Source: Lentisalinibacter orientalis (GTDB taxonomy: Bacteria; Pseudomonadota; Gammaproteobacteria; Steroidobacterales; Woeseiaceae). From it: a DNA stretch of 64,000 nucleotides. Positions 51,355 through 58,911 of this stretch are shown here, one piece after another; the stretch's first letter is position 1, and the number at the start of each line of letters is the position of its first letter. The position numbers were made by a program, and so were the translations under genes. The notes below the pieces were generated by a model, which saw only the letters and a list, made by a program, of their open reading frames with translations, did not search any database and was not told where the DNA came from. The stretch covers positions 930,001-994,000 of the forward strand of contig NZ_JAPDRJ010000001.1 of NCBI RefSeq assembly GCF_040706535.1, in the 5' to 3' direction.

Positions 51355-53334
51355 CTACGGCACCCCGAGGCCGTGCGTACCCAGGGCCACGAAGATGGCT
51401 ACCGCCAGCGCCAGTCCGATGGCGAGCATCGTGAAGCCGAAGAGATACACCCACATCATCTCGTAGCGGGTCGGCGCGGGCCGGAGATTCTGCTCCAGCG
51501 TGCCGTTCTCGACCATGCGCTGGTATTCCTTCGGCCGCTCTTCCTTGAACTTCTCCAGGGACATGCGGCCGGTGAACACCACCGGATCCATCGGGAAGCT
51601 CTCCGGACGCAGATGCGTGTGGAAGAAGTGGAACAGGAAGATGAAGCCCGTGGCCAGCAGGGCCTCGTCACTGTGCACCACCAGCGCGGCGTTGATCGAC
51701 CAGCCCGGCAGGAAGCTCGTGAAGAACTGCGGGAACCAGAGCATCAGGCCGGACAGGCCGATGATCATGACGCCCCAGAACACCGCCAGGTAGTCGAACT
51801 TCTCCCAGTAGGTCCAGCGGTCGCCTTCCGGGCGCGGGCCGAGATACAGGAAGTAGCGGATGTTGCCGACGAGATCCTTCACGTCCTGCAGCTGCGGTGT
51901 CATGGAGTTCGGTCCCCAGAACAGCCCGCGCTCGTGCTTGATGAACAGCCGGATGACCAGATGCAGCACATGGAAGCCCATGTAGCCGAACGTGCCGACG
52001 GCGGCGATGCGGTGGATGATGCCGGCCGCCTCGACGCCGCCCAGCAGATTCATCAGCGTCTGTGCCCAGGGCGCCGTCGGGAATTTCAGCGGCAGACCCG
52101 TGAGTGCCAGGAGCAGGAACGTGACGATGATCACGATGTGCATGAAGATGTAGATGCCCGAGAAGCGCCGGACGTACTGGCCCCCGGCGACGTGGCTCTT
52201 GAGGTCGCCGTACTCGCCCTTCAGCGTGCCGACGAAGGCGCGCTGCAGCCACAGCAGGTCGTGGATGCCGAAGAAGCCGAACACGCCGACCAGCAGCACC
52301 AGCATGAACATGTAGATGTAGAAGACCCAGGGATTATCCGCCGGGTCGCTCGGATTGTTGTGGACGTCGATCTTCAGGAAGTTGCCCGAGGCACCCTCGT
52401 GGCAGGCGCCGCAGGTCTCCCCCAGGTTATCCGGGTGGATGCTCGAACGCGGGTCGTCCGCCGGCAGATTCTTGTGCGGCGTGTGGCAATCGGAGCACGT
52501 GGCCGCCGTTTCCAGGCCGAGAGAGGTGAACTTGCCGTGGAAATTCCATTCGTAGCTCGAGTACAGCTCGCCGTGGCAGTCGCCGCACTCGCCGGACATC
52601 ATCAGGCGGGTTTCGCCGATGTTCGGGTCCTGGATGTCGTGGGAGCTGTGGCAGTCGGTGCAGACCGGCCCGTCCATGTTGCCTGCCTGCCAGATTTCGC
52701 CGTGTTTGTTCTCGCTCAGCCAGGTGTTGAGGACGCCCACGTGGCAGTCGCCGCACATCTCGGGCGAGTTCTTGTGCGACGTCGGCGCGCGTTCGTTATC
52801 GATGGCGAAGATGCGGTGGTCGCCGTGGCAGTCGCTGCAGGAGGGGGCCGAGATGAGCCCGGAACGCAGCAGGCCGCGGCCGTGGACGCTGTCGATGAAG
52901 CCATCGATCAGCCCCTCGGGTTCGCTATGGCATTCTCCGCAGGTCTCCACCTGATTGAACGGGGACACCGGGGACCCGAGATCGTCCACCTTGTGCACCG
53001 CATGCGCCTCGCCGTGGCAGTCCAGGCAGTTCGCGTTCTCGTGATGCACGCTGCGGCTCAGCGAGCGGTCGGAGAGCTTGTGGCACTGGGCGCAGATCGC
53101 ATCGCCGGTCAGGTCGGTCAGATCTTCCGCCCGATGGCGGCGGCTGGTCACGTTGGTGTGACAGGCCTGACAGTCGGTGTCCTGGTGTGCGGTTGACAGG
53201 ACCTCGACGTCCTTGTGGCAGCCCGCACACTTGATGGGCCTCGCTTCCTCCTGCGCATTCGCGAGCGGCGAGAACAGGATGAAGACCATCGTTGCCGAGA
53301 GTATCGACAGACAGAATGTGACACGCTTGCGCAT
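51355..53334 (-). CDS. Fusion of 11-haem cytochrome c and b-type membrane cytochrome (CbcL-like)
   Basis: The 659-aa protein starts at ATG 53334 (MRKRVTFCLS, Shine-Dalgarno AAGGAAA). A signal peptide (1-27) is followed by eleven CXXCH motifs at residues 36, 55, 81, 103, 132, 166, 194, 225, 250, 280 and 308. A membrane domain with about six helices (335-650) carries His residues placed for two b haems (IFMHIVI, GFHVLHLV, VVHSDEALL, FHFFHTHLRP), as in the FdnI/HydC family. Geobacter CbcL has the same plan with nine c haems. It likely oxidises menaquinol or ubiquinol and passes electrons to periplasmic carriers. Confidence 0.92.
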   Translation of the reverse strand: MRKRVTFCLSILSATMVFILFSPLANAQEEARPIKCAGCHKDVEVLSTAHQDTDCQACHTNVTSRRHRAEDLTDLTGDAICAQCHKLSDRSLSRSVHHENANCLDCHGEAHAVHKVDDLGSPVSPFNQVETCGECHSEPEGLIDGFIDSVHGRGLLRSGLISAPSCSDCHGDHRIFAIDNERAPTSHKNSPEMCGDCHVGVLNTWLSENKHGEIWQAGNMDGPVCTDCHSSHDIQDPNIGETRLMMSGECGDCHGELYSSYEWNFHGKFTSLGLETAATCSDCHTPHKNLPADDPRSSIHPDNLGETCGACHEGASGNFLKIDVHNNPSDPADNPWVFYIYMFMLVLLVGVFGFFGIHDLLWLQRAFVGTLKGEYGDLKSHVAGGQYVRRFSGIYIFMHIVIIVTFLLLALTGLPLKFPTAPWAQTLMNLLGGVEAAGIIHRIAAVGTFGYMGFHVLHLVIRLFIKHERGLFWGPNSMTPQLQDVKDLVGNIRYFLYLGPRPEGDRWTYWEKFDYLAVFWGVMIIGLSGLMLWFPQFFTSFLPGWSINAALVVHSDEALLATGFIFLFHFFHTHLRPESFPMDPVVFTGRMSLEKFKEERPKEYQRMVENGTLEQNLRPAPTRYEMMWVYLFGFTMLAIGLALAVAIFVALGTHGLGVP

Positions 53335-53479
53335 TTTATTTTCCTTCAAGACCGCAGCCCGCAGCGCCGCCGGACACTCATTGGTGCCGGGACCACGCCC
53401 TTGATAGGCGAAATGGGGCTTGGCGGGCAATCGGGGAATACCGCAGCCGGCTTTCGCGGGGTGCCGGCCGAGGGCCGTC

Positions 53480-54754
53480 TCAGCTGACCAGGACCGCCTC
53501 GTGTCTGATCAGATGGCGCATCTCGTCGCGGAAGATGTTCACGCCGATGAAGAACTCCCGCATCATCATCACCCACAGATAGTAGCCGCGCTCGGTGAGC
53601 TCGAGCCTGGATCCCCGCCGGCGCACGGCGCGCAGGAGCCTGAGGCCGGCCAGTTCCGCGAAGAGCACACGCCGAAAGCGGCCCCCGAATCGCTCCTCGG
53701 CAGCGTCGAGATCGAGCGAGCCGCTGAACAGGAACATCAGCAGGTAGTAGCGCATCTGGTCGCGCTCGCTCATACGGCGGCTGCGCACGATGCCGGTGCC
53801 GCCGCGGTCGGCGAGTTTCAGGTAATGATTGATGGAGAAGGTGCTGGCGTACATCGTGCCGCCCATGTAGCTGAAGGCGCCGCTGCCGAGGCCCAGGTAT
53901 TCCTCCTCCTCGGTGATGTATTCGTCGATCATCGCCGAGTCGGAGCGGGAGAAGCACCAGGCCGAGGAGCGCCCGTAACCCGCGTTCAGCATGTGCCCCA
54001 CGATGCGGTGATACAGCTCGCCCTCTCGGGAGAAATCGACATCGCCGATGTGCTTCTCCATCGATTTCCGGGTGGCATGCGCGGTCATCAGGGGATACCA
54101 GGAGATCTGATCCACTCCCAGCTCGTCGGTGAGCGTGTGCATGTCGCGCATCAGGCTCTCGTCCGACTGGCGGGGCAGGTTGAAGATCATGTCCACGTTG
54201 ATGGTATCGAACAGGTCCCGGACCGCTTCGATCCGCTCGCAGATCTGCTCCCCGCTGCCGAATTTCTCGTAGCGCTGCATGTCGCGCAGGATGTCGTCGT
54301 CGAGACTCTGGACGCCCACCGAGAGTCGATTGACGCCGGCGCTGCGGAGCATGGAAAGGCGGTCGTCACCGAGATCGTCCGGGTTCGTCTCCACCGAGAC
54401 CCGGCTTACGGGGTGGTCCCGGCGTACCAGTTCGATGGTTTCCGCGAGCTCTTCGGGCAGCACCGTCGGCGTCCCTCCGCCTACATACAGATCGCCGAAA
54501 CGGTAGCCGTGGTCCGTGGCGCGCTGGATCTCCTTGCGCAGCACCGAGTAGTAGCGGCGAGTGCGCTCGGGCTGGTATTCCACCCGGTGGAAGGGGCAGA
54601 AGGGACACAGCACGTCGCAGAAGGGGATGTGCAGGTACAGGAGATAGACGCGGCCGGGGGTCGGCTCCGGCAGCGCGTTCGTGACGGGGGCCGTCTCGAA
54701 GCTCATGTAGCGGCGGGTCATCCGCCGCAGCAGCGGTGTCAGGAGAGATTGCAT
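53480..54754 (-). CDS. HemN-like radical SAM protein
   Basis: The ~424-aa protein carries the HemN-type cluster motif CDVLCPFCPF (C-X3-C-X2-C), with LYLHIPFCDVLC, GDLYVGGGTPTVLP, SVETNPDD, GVNRLSVGVQSLDDDIL and NVDMIFNLPRQ. A C-terminal winged-helix-like domain ends the protein. It groups with HemW/HutW-like proteins, which handle haem, rather than with certain coproporphyrinogen dehydrogenases. ATG 54754 is the working start; ATG 54706 (MSFETAPVTN) is possible. Its placement next to genes needing 19 c-type haems suggests a haem-supply or haem-modification role. Confidence 0.85.
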   Translation of the reverse strand: MQSLLTPLLRRMTRRYMSFETAPVTNALPEPTPGRVYLLYLHIPFCDVLCPFCPFHRVEYQPERTRRYYSVLRKEIQRATDHGYRFGDLYVGGGTPTVLPEELAETIELVRRDHPVSRVSVETNPDDLGDDRLSMLRSAGVNRLSVGVQSLDDDILRDMQRYEKFGSGEQICERIEAVRDLFDTINVDMIFNLPRQSDESLMRDMHTLTDELGVDQISWYPLMTAHATRKSMEKHIGDVDFSREGELYHRIVGHMLNAGYGRSSAWCFSRSDSAMIDEYITEEEEYLGLGSGAFSYMGGTMYASTFSINHYLKLADRGGTGIVRSRRMSERDQMRYYLLMFLFSGSLDLDAAEERFGGRFRRVLFAELAGLRLLRAVRRRGSRLELTERGYYLWVMMMREFFIGVNIFRDEMRHLIRHEAVLVS

Positions 54755-54761
54755 GGGCAAC

Positions 54762-54801
54762 AAAAAGGCTGGCGGCACCGCAGTGCCGTCAGCCCGTTTT
54801 T
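54762..54801. terminator. Bidirectional intrinsic terminator
   Basis: 12-bp arms (54767-54778 and 54783-54794, one mismatch), a 4-nt loop, AAAAA on the left and TTTTT on the right. On the minus strand it ends transcripts of the small cytochrome gene 48 bp after its stop. It sits immediately upstream of the radical SAM start codon, implying that gene is not simply read through. Confidence 0.85.
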
Positions 54802-54848
54802 CTCATTCTTTCCCCGGCAGCGCAAGCCGGGGAAGTGAGAGTTCCGCT

Positions 54849-55112
54849 CTATTCGACGCTCGCGAAGTAGGCGGCGAGGTTGGCGATCTCTTCGTCGCTC
54901 AGGCCGGACAGATCCGGATCGTGATCCGTCGCCTCCTTGAGCATCGTCTTGATCTCGTCGGCCGGGATGCCGGCGAAGTCGTCTTCGTAGTGGCAATCGG
55001 CGCAGGCCTGGTCGTTGTACACGGCCTTGCCGGCTTCCGCGTCGCCACCAGCCCATGCGGCAGTGCCGAAGAACATCAGCGGCGCGGCCATTGCGATCCA
55101 AATCTTCCTCAT
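54849..55112 (-). CDS. Small class I cytochrome c (copy 1)
   Basis: The 87-aa product starts at ATG 55112. A signal peptide (MRKIWIAMAAPLMFFGTAAWA) is followed by a ~66-residue mature monohaem cytochrome with haem motif CADCHYEDDFAGIP. The likely distal Met is in IKTMLKEA and the C-terminal helix is EEIANLAAYFASVE. It is a paralogue of the gene at 55370 with shared order and spacing. A soluble periplasmic electron shuttle for the multihaem complexes is a reasonable inference. It has its own paired TTCAG promoter site and terminator. Confidence 0.92.
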   Translation of the reverse strand: MRKIWIAMAAPLMFFGTAAWAGGDAEAGKAVYNDQACADCHYEDDFAGIPADEIKTMLKEATDHDPDLSGLSDEEIANLAAYFASVE

Positions 55113-55178
55113 CGTGGGTCCTCCACTCTTGTCTCGGGTCGTCTTAATCCTAACGCGCCTCCATTGCCGCATAAAGAC

Positions 55179-55210
55179 AATATTGCTGCGTTGTTCAGCC
55201 TGCATTCAGC
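55179..55210 (-). promoter_or_regulatory. Paired TTCAGC sites (response-regulator-like box) upstream of cytochrome copy 1
   Basis: TTCAGC occurs at 55194-55199 and 55205-55210, exactly 11 bp apart. On the minus strand this reads as two GCTGAA half-sites, followed after 9 bp by AATATT. The 11-bp spacing is characteristic of tandem OmpR/PhoB-family binding. The same geometry recurs upstream of copy 2. Confidence 0.55.
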
Positions 55211-55291
55211 TGGCCGGGGCGCGACAAGAGTCCCTGCCGGCGGTCGGCGCGGCAATCCGTAGTTTCCGCGGCCGCGTGTCGGTCCGGAACG

Positions 55292-55323
55292 AAAAAGGCC
55301 GGCAGCGCATGGCACTGCCGGCC
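55292..55323 (-). terminator. Intrinsic terminator after cytochrome copy 2
   Basis: Perfect 9-bp arms (55297-55305, 55315-55323) with a 9-nt loop, followed on the minus strand by TTTTT (55296-55292). It lies 47 bp past the stop codon of the gene at 55370. Confidence 0.85.
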
Positions 55324-55369
55324 CCGGCGTTCGCTGGCGGGACGGGGCGATGCCCGCCGGCCGTGACGC

Positions 55370-55642
55370 TTACTCTGCGCTGGCCATGTAGGCCGCCAGC
55401 GCCTTGATCTCCTCGTCGGTGAGGCCCGAGAGGTCTTCGTCGTGCTCTACCTCGCCTGCCGCCACGGCCTTGATCATGCCTTTGATCTCGTCTTTGGGCG
55501 TGCCCGCGAAGTCGTCGTTGTAGTGGCAATCCGCGCACACTTCCTCGAACTTGGCCTTACCGGCTTCCATGTGGCCGTCCGCGACGGCCGAAGCGCCGAA
55601 GAAGACCAGCGGAAGGGCGAAGAGCGTCATCAGTTTTCTCAT
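55370..55642 (-). CDS. Small class I cytochrome c (copy 2)
   Basis: The 90-aa product has signal peptide MRKLMTLFALPLVFFGASAVA and mature domain DGHMEAGKAKFEEVCADCHYNDDFAGTPKDEIKGMIKAV. The haem motif is CADCH, and the C-terminal helix LTDEEIKALAAYMASAE. It is clearly paralogous to the gene at 54849, differing by a 3-residue acidic insertion before EDLSGL. Both are transcribed separately, from similar promoters. Confidence 0.92.
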   Translation of the reverse strand: MRKLMTLFALPLVFFGASAVADGHMEAGKAKFEEVCADCHYNDDFAGTPKDEIKGMIKAVAAGEVEHDEDLSGLTDEEIKALAAYMASAE

Positions 55643-55708
55643 GGTTCCAGCTCCAGTTTTTTCGAACCTGGGAAAGATGATAGCGCGGTGGTCCGGCCGA
55701 TCAAAACA

Positions 55709-55739
55709 AATATTCGCGCGCCGTTCAGCGAGGATTCAG
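55709..55739 (-). promoter_or_regulatory. Paired TTCAG sites upstream of cytochrome copy 2
   Basis: TTCAG at 55724-55728 and 55735-55739, 11 bp apart, with AATATT (55709-55714) 9 bp away on the gene side, an arrangement identical to that of copy 1. The distal site touches the stop region of the nitrilase-like gene. Confidence 0.55.
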
Positions 55740-55740
55740 G

Positions 55741-56793
55741 TTAGAGGAGGCCCTCGTCCGCCAGCCGCAGGATATCCTCCTGCTGCATTGCCGCGAGCTG
55801 GCCCCGGGCCGGCTCCACCACCGTGCCGTCTTTCAGCAGCCGGTTCTTCGGCCGCATGCGGATGCCCGCCATGGCCTCGGCATAGAGCTCCAGGGGCTGG
55901 CGGGAGAGCAGGTTGCTCATGCCGGCGCGGTGGCGGGCCTCGCGCAGCCCCGCGAGGTCGATGGTGGCATGGGCCACCATGCTCTCCGCCGCCGCCGGCG
56001 CCTCGGCGAGCACCCTGCCGCCGTGATCCACGATCTTCGACATCCCCGTCGACGACTCGGCCGGGATGGGAATCCCGCCCAGCCGTGCCGAGTTGGCCGA
56101 GATTACGTACGCCATGTTCTCCACCGCGCGCGCCCGCTTGCACACGTCCTTCGGCGTCAGCGCCGGGCTGCCCACCTCGCTGGTGTGGTGCAGGAACACC
56201 TCGGCGCCGCGCACGGCGTGGCAGCGCGCGATCTCGGGGTAGAGGATCTCCTCCGAGGCGATGGCGGCCAGGTTGCCGAGCTCGGTACGGGCCACCGGGA
56301 AGACGGCCTCCAGCCCGTAGACGTCCAGGTAACGGTCCCAGACGTCCCAGGGCGTGGGCGCGGAAAGCGAGATCAGGCGGCGGTAGCGCAGTACCACGTC
56401 GCCCGACGGATCGATGACGAAGCAGGTCTGGAAGAACAGCGCGGGGAAGTGCTCGTCCTGTTCGTAGGCGTTGCCGGCCAGGTAGATGTCGAAGCTCTGC
56501 GCGATCTCGCCCAGCGCCTCGTACTCCGGGCCGCCGGGCGCGAGTGCCGCCTTGTCGCGCCACTCGGCCACGCTCTCGCCCATCGGGAAGCCCGTGAGGA
56601 AGTACTCGGGCAGCACGACGAGGCGCACGTCGGTGCCGGCGAACTGCCTGATGAAGGCCTTGCTGCCCGCTATCAGCCGGCGCGCGCCCGCCAGATTCGA
56701 CTGCATCCGTTCCCGGGCCGACGCCCGGTCGGTGCAGCCGTTCACGCAGTCGGTGCCCATCTGCAGTGCGAGGGCGGTATAGCGTTCGCTCAC
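55741..56793 (-). CDS. Nitrilase-superfamily protein with substituted catalytic residues
   Basis: The 350-aa carbon-nitrogen hydrolase fold protein starts at GTG 56793 (VSERYTALALQMGTD). The triad is altered. Glu63 is present (VVLPEYFLTGFP), but the Lys position reads Arg139 (RYRRLISLSAP) and the Cys position reads Ser180 (LAAIASEEILYPEIAR, normally C-Y-D/E). Without the Cys thiol, ordinary amidase or nitrilase chemistry is not expected. The rest of the fold (VFLHHTSEVGS, ENMAYVISANSA) is well kept, so this is not a decayed pseudogene. It is divergent from korC. Confidence 0.82.
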   Translation of the reverse strand: MSERYTALALQMGTDCVNGCTDRASARERMQSNLAGARRLIAGSKAFIRQFAGTDVRLVVLPEYFLTGFPMGESVAEWRDKAALAPGGPEYEALGEIAQSFDIYLAGNAYEQDEHFPALFFQTCFVIDPSGDVVLRYRRLISLSAPTPWDVWDRYLDVYGLEAVFPVARTELGNLAAIASEEILYPEIARCHAVRGAEVFLHHTSEVGSPALTPKDVCKRARAVENMAYVISANSARLGGIPIPAESSTGMSKIVDHGGRVLAEAPAAAESMVAHATIDLAGLREARHRAGMSNLLSRQPLELYAEAMAGIRMRPKNRLLKDGTVVEPARGQLAAMQQEDILRLADEGLL

Positions 56794-57002
56794 CCGTCTG
56801 TCTCCCGTGCGACGATGCGCAGAGTGTAGCCGAAGCCCCCTGCGGCCGGCCCCGGAACGGCCGCGCGGTTGAGAAATCCCATGACGCGTTTCACGAAAGT
56901 AATGAAAAGCGTTGCGATTTCCGCTGCCTTTAGTACCCTTCGCACCTACACGGTGCAAGGGTGCTGATTTCCTCTCCGGGGGAGAGACTCACACCACAGG
57001 AA

Positions 57003-58814
57003 ATGAAGCCGACCGACACCTCAAATCCCGATTTCTACCATCGGGTCGTGGACTGCCAATGGGCCTGTCCCGCGCATACCGACGTTCCCGAATACATCCG
57101 TCTCATCGCCCAGGGCCGCTTCTCCGACGCCTACATGGTCAACCGGGAGTCGAATGTCTTCCCGGGCATCCTCGGCCGCGTCTGCGACCGGCCCTGCGAA
57201 CCGGCCTGCCGGCGACGCCGGGTGGAGGAGAAGCCGGTGGCCATCTGCCGGCTGAAGCGGGTCGCCGCCGACCACAAGGACGAGATCGCCGACCGCCTGC
57301 CGAAGGCGCCGGCGGAGAAGAACGGCAGGAAGGTGGCGCTGGTCGGCGCCGGCTGCGCCTCGCTCACCGTGGCCAACGACCTCGCCCCGCTGGGTTACGA
57401 GTGCACCATCTTCGAGGCGCTGGACGAGACCGGCGGGCTCATGCGCACGAACATCCCCCAGTTCCGGCTGCCGCCGAAGGTGCTGGACGAGGAGATCGGC
57501 ATGATCCTGGACATGGACGTCGATCTGAAACTGAACCACCCGATCGGCAGCCTGAAGGATCTGCTGGACGACGGCGGCTTCGACGCCGTGTTCGTCGGCA
57601 CCGGCGCGCCCAAGGGCAAGGAACTCGAGCTGCCGGGCCGCTATGACACCGACCGCATCCATATCGGCATCCAGTGGCTGGAGTCCGTGGCCTTCAAGCA
57701 CACCGAGGAGATCGGCGAACGGGTGCTGATCATCGGGGTCGGCAACACCGCCATGGACTGCTGCCGCACCTCGCTCAGGCTGGGCGCGAAAGACGTCAAG
57801 GTGATGGCCCGCAAGCCGCGGGGCTACTTCAAGGCCTCAGACTGGGAACTGGAGGACGCCGAAGAGGAGAACGTCGAGATCCTCGTGAACCACTCGCCGA
57901 AGGAGTTCGTGGTCGAGAACGGCCGGCTCACCGGCATGAAGTTCGACCTGATGGAGTACAAGGTCGACGAACAGGGCCGCATCGACAGGGGCACGGCACT
58001 GGAGGAGATCTTCATCCCCTGCGACGACGTGATCCTCGCCATCGGCCAGGAGAACGCCTTCGACTGGATCGAGCGCGACATCGGCCTGGAGTTCAACCAG
58101 TGGGACGCGCCGGTGGTGGACGAGACCACCATGATGTCCACCCGGCCGGGGGTCTTTTTCGGCGGCGACGCCGCCTTCGGGCCGAAGAACATCATCTGGG
58201 CGGTCGCCCACGGCCACCAGGCGGCCATCTCCATCCACAAGTACTGCCAGGGCGAGGACGTCAACGACCGGCTGCCGGACGGCATGAACCTCATCAGCCA
58301 GAAGATGGGCATCCACGAGTGGAGCTACTCCAACGACTACAACCCGGCGGAGCGGCGCCTGATGCCGGCGGTGGATCTCGCAGAGCGGTTCAAGAAGATC
58401 GACATCGAGGTGGAGCTGGGCTTCACCGCGGAGCAGACGCTGGCCGAGGTGGAGCGCTGCCTGAACTGCGACATCCAGACGGTGTTCATCGACAAGCTCT
58501 GCATCGAGTGCGACGCCTGCATCGACGTCTGCCCGGTCGACTGCCTGGCCATCACGCCGAACGGCAGCGAGGAGGAACTCAGGCAGAGCCTGACGCCGCC
58601 CGCCGAGAATCTGGAGGAGCCCTTCTTCGTCTCCGGTGCCCTGCCGCAGACCGGGCGCGTGATGATCAAGGACGAGGACCTGTGCGTGCACTGCGGTCTC
58701 TGCGCCGAGCGCTGCCCCACGGGCGCGTGGGACATGCAGAAGTCCAAGATCCTGATCCCCCACGCGAGCGACGAGGCCGCGCGGGCCGAACCGAAACTGG
58801 TCAAGGCCGGATGA
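57003..58814 (+). CDS. korC: FAD/Fe-S NAD(P) oxidoreductase subunit of 2-oxoacid:ferredoxin oxidoreductase (KorC-like)
   Basis: The 603-aa protein starts at ATG 57003 (MKPTDTSNPDFYHRVVD) with CAGGAA upstream. The N-terminal region carries Cys motifs CQWACPAHTDVPEYI and CDRPCEPACRRR like the glutamate synthase small subunit. The FAD motif is VALVGAGCASLTVA, and IIGVGNTAMDCCR the second Rossmann motif. The C-terminal domain binds two [4Fe-4S] clusters (CIECDACIDVCPVDC and CVHCGLCAERCPTGA). With KorA and KorB it would couple oxoacid oxidation to NAD(P) reduction, as described for Thauera/Azoarcus 2-oxoglutarate oxidoreductase. Confidence 0.88.
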   Translation: MKPTDTSNPDFYHRVVDCQWACPAHTDVPEYIRLIAQGRFSDAYMVNRESNVFPGILGRVCDRPCEPACRRRRVEEKPVAICRLKRVAADHKDEIADRLPKAPAEKNGRKVALVGAGCASLTVANDLAPLGYECTIFEALDETGGLMRTNIPQFRLPPKVLDEEIGMILDMDVDLKLNHPIGSLKDLLDDGGFDAVFVGTGAPKGKELELPGRYDTDRIHIGIQWLESVAFKHTEEIGERVLIIGVGNTAMDCCRTSLRLGAKDVKVMARKPRGYFKASDWELEDAEEENVEILVNHSPKEFVVENGRLTGMKFDLMEYKVDEQGRIDRGTALEEIFIPCDDVILAIGQENAFDWIERDIGLEFNQWDAPVVDETTMMSTRPGVFFGGDAAFGPKNIIWAVAHGHQAAISIHKYCQGEDVNDRLPDGMNLISQKMGIHEWSYSNDYNPAERRLMPAVDLAERFKKIDIEVELGFTAEQTLAEVERCLNCDIQTVFIDKLCIECDACIDVCPVDCLAITPNGSEEELRQSLTPPAENLEEPFFVSGALPQTGRVMIKDEDLCVHCGLCAERCPTGAWDMQKSKILIPHASDEAARAEPKLVKAG

Positions 58815-58822
58815 AGATTCAT

Positions 58823-58892
58823 GTAGGAGGGCCTTCAGGCCCGATCCGGGTTAGCGAATCGGGGCTAAAGCCCCTCCTACAGCCCCTCCTAC
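58823..58892. repeat. REP inverted pair between korC and korA
   Basis: A direct copy (58823-58845), an inverted copy (58858-58880) and a partial third (58881-58892). The trailing flank ACATACCCATCGAGG (58891-58905) is a REP-associated sequence also found after 38730 and 60803; its GAGG is the Shine-Dalgarno of korA. Confidence 0.9.
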
Positions 58893-58911
58893 ATACCCAT
58901 CGAGGTATGCA

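Noticed and set aside
48957..51434. 825-codon plus-strand frame opposite the SDR and NapC-type genes
   Set aside because: The minus strand has clear SDR and haem motifs; the plus-strand translation is low-complexity.
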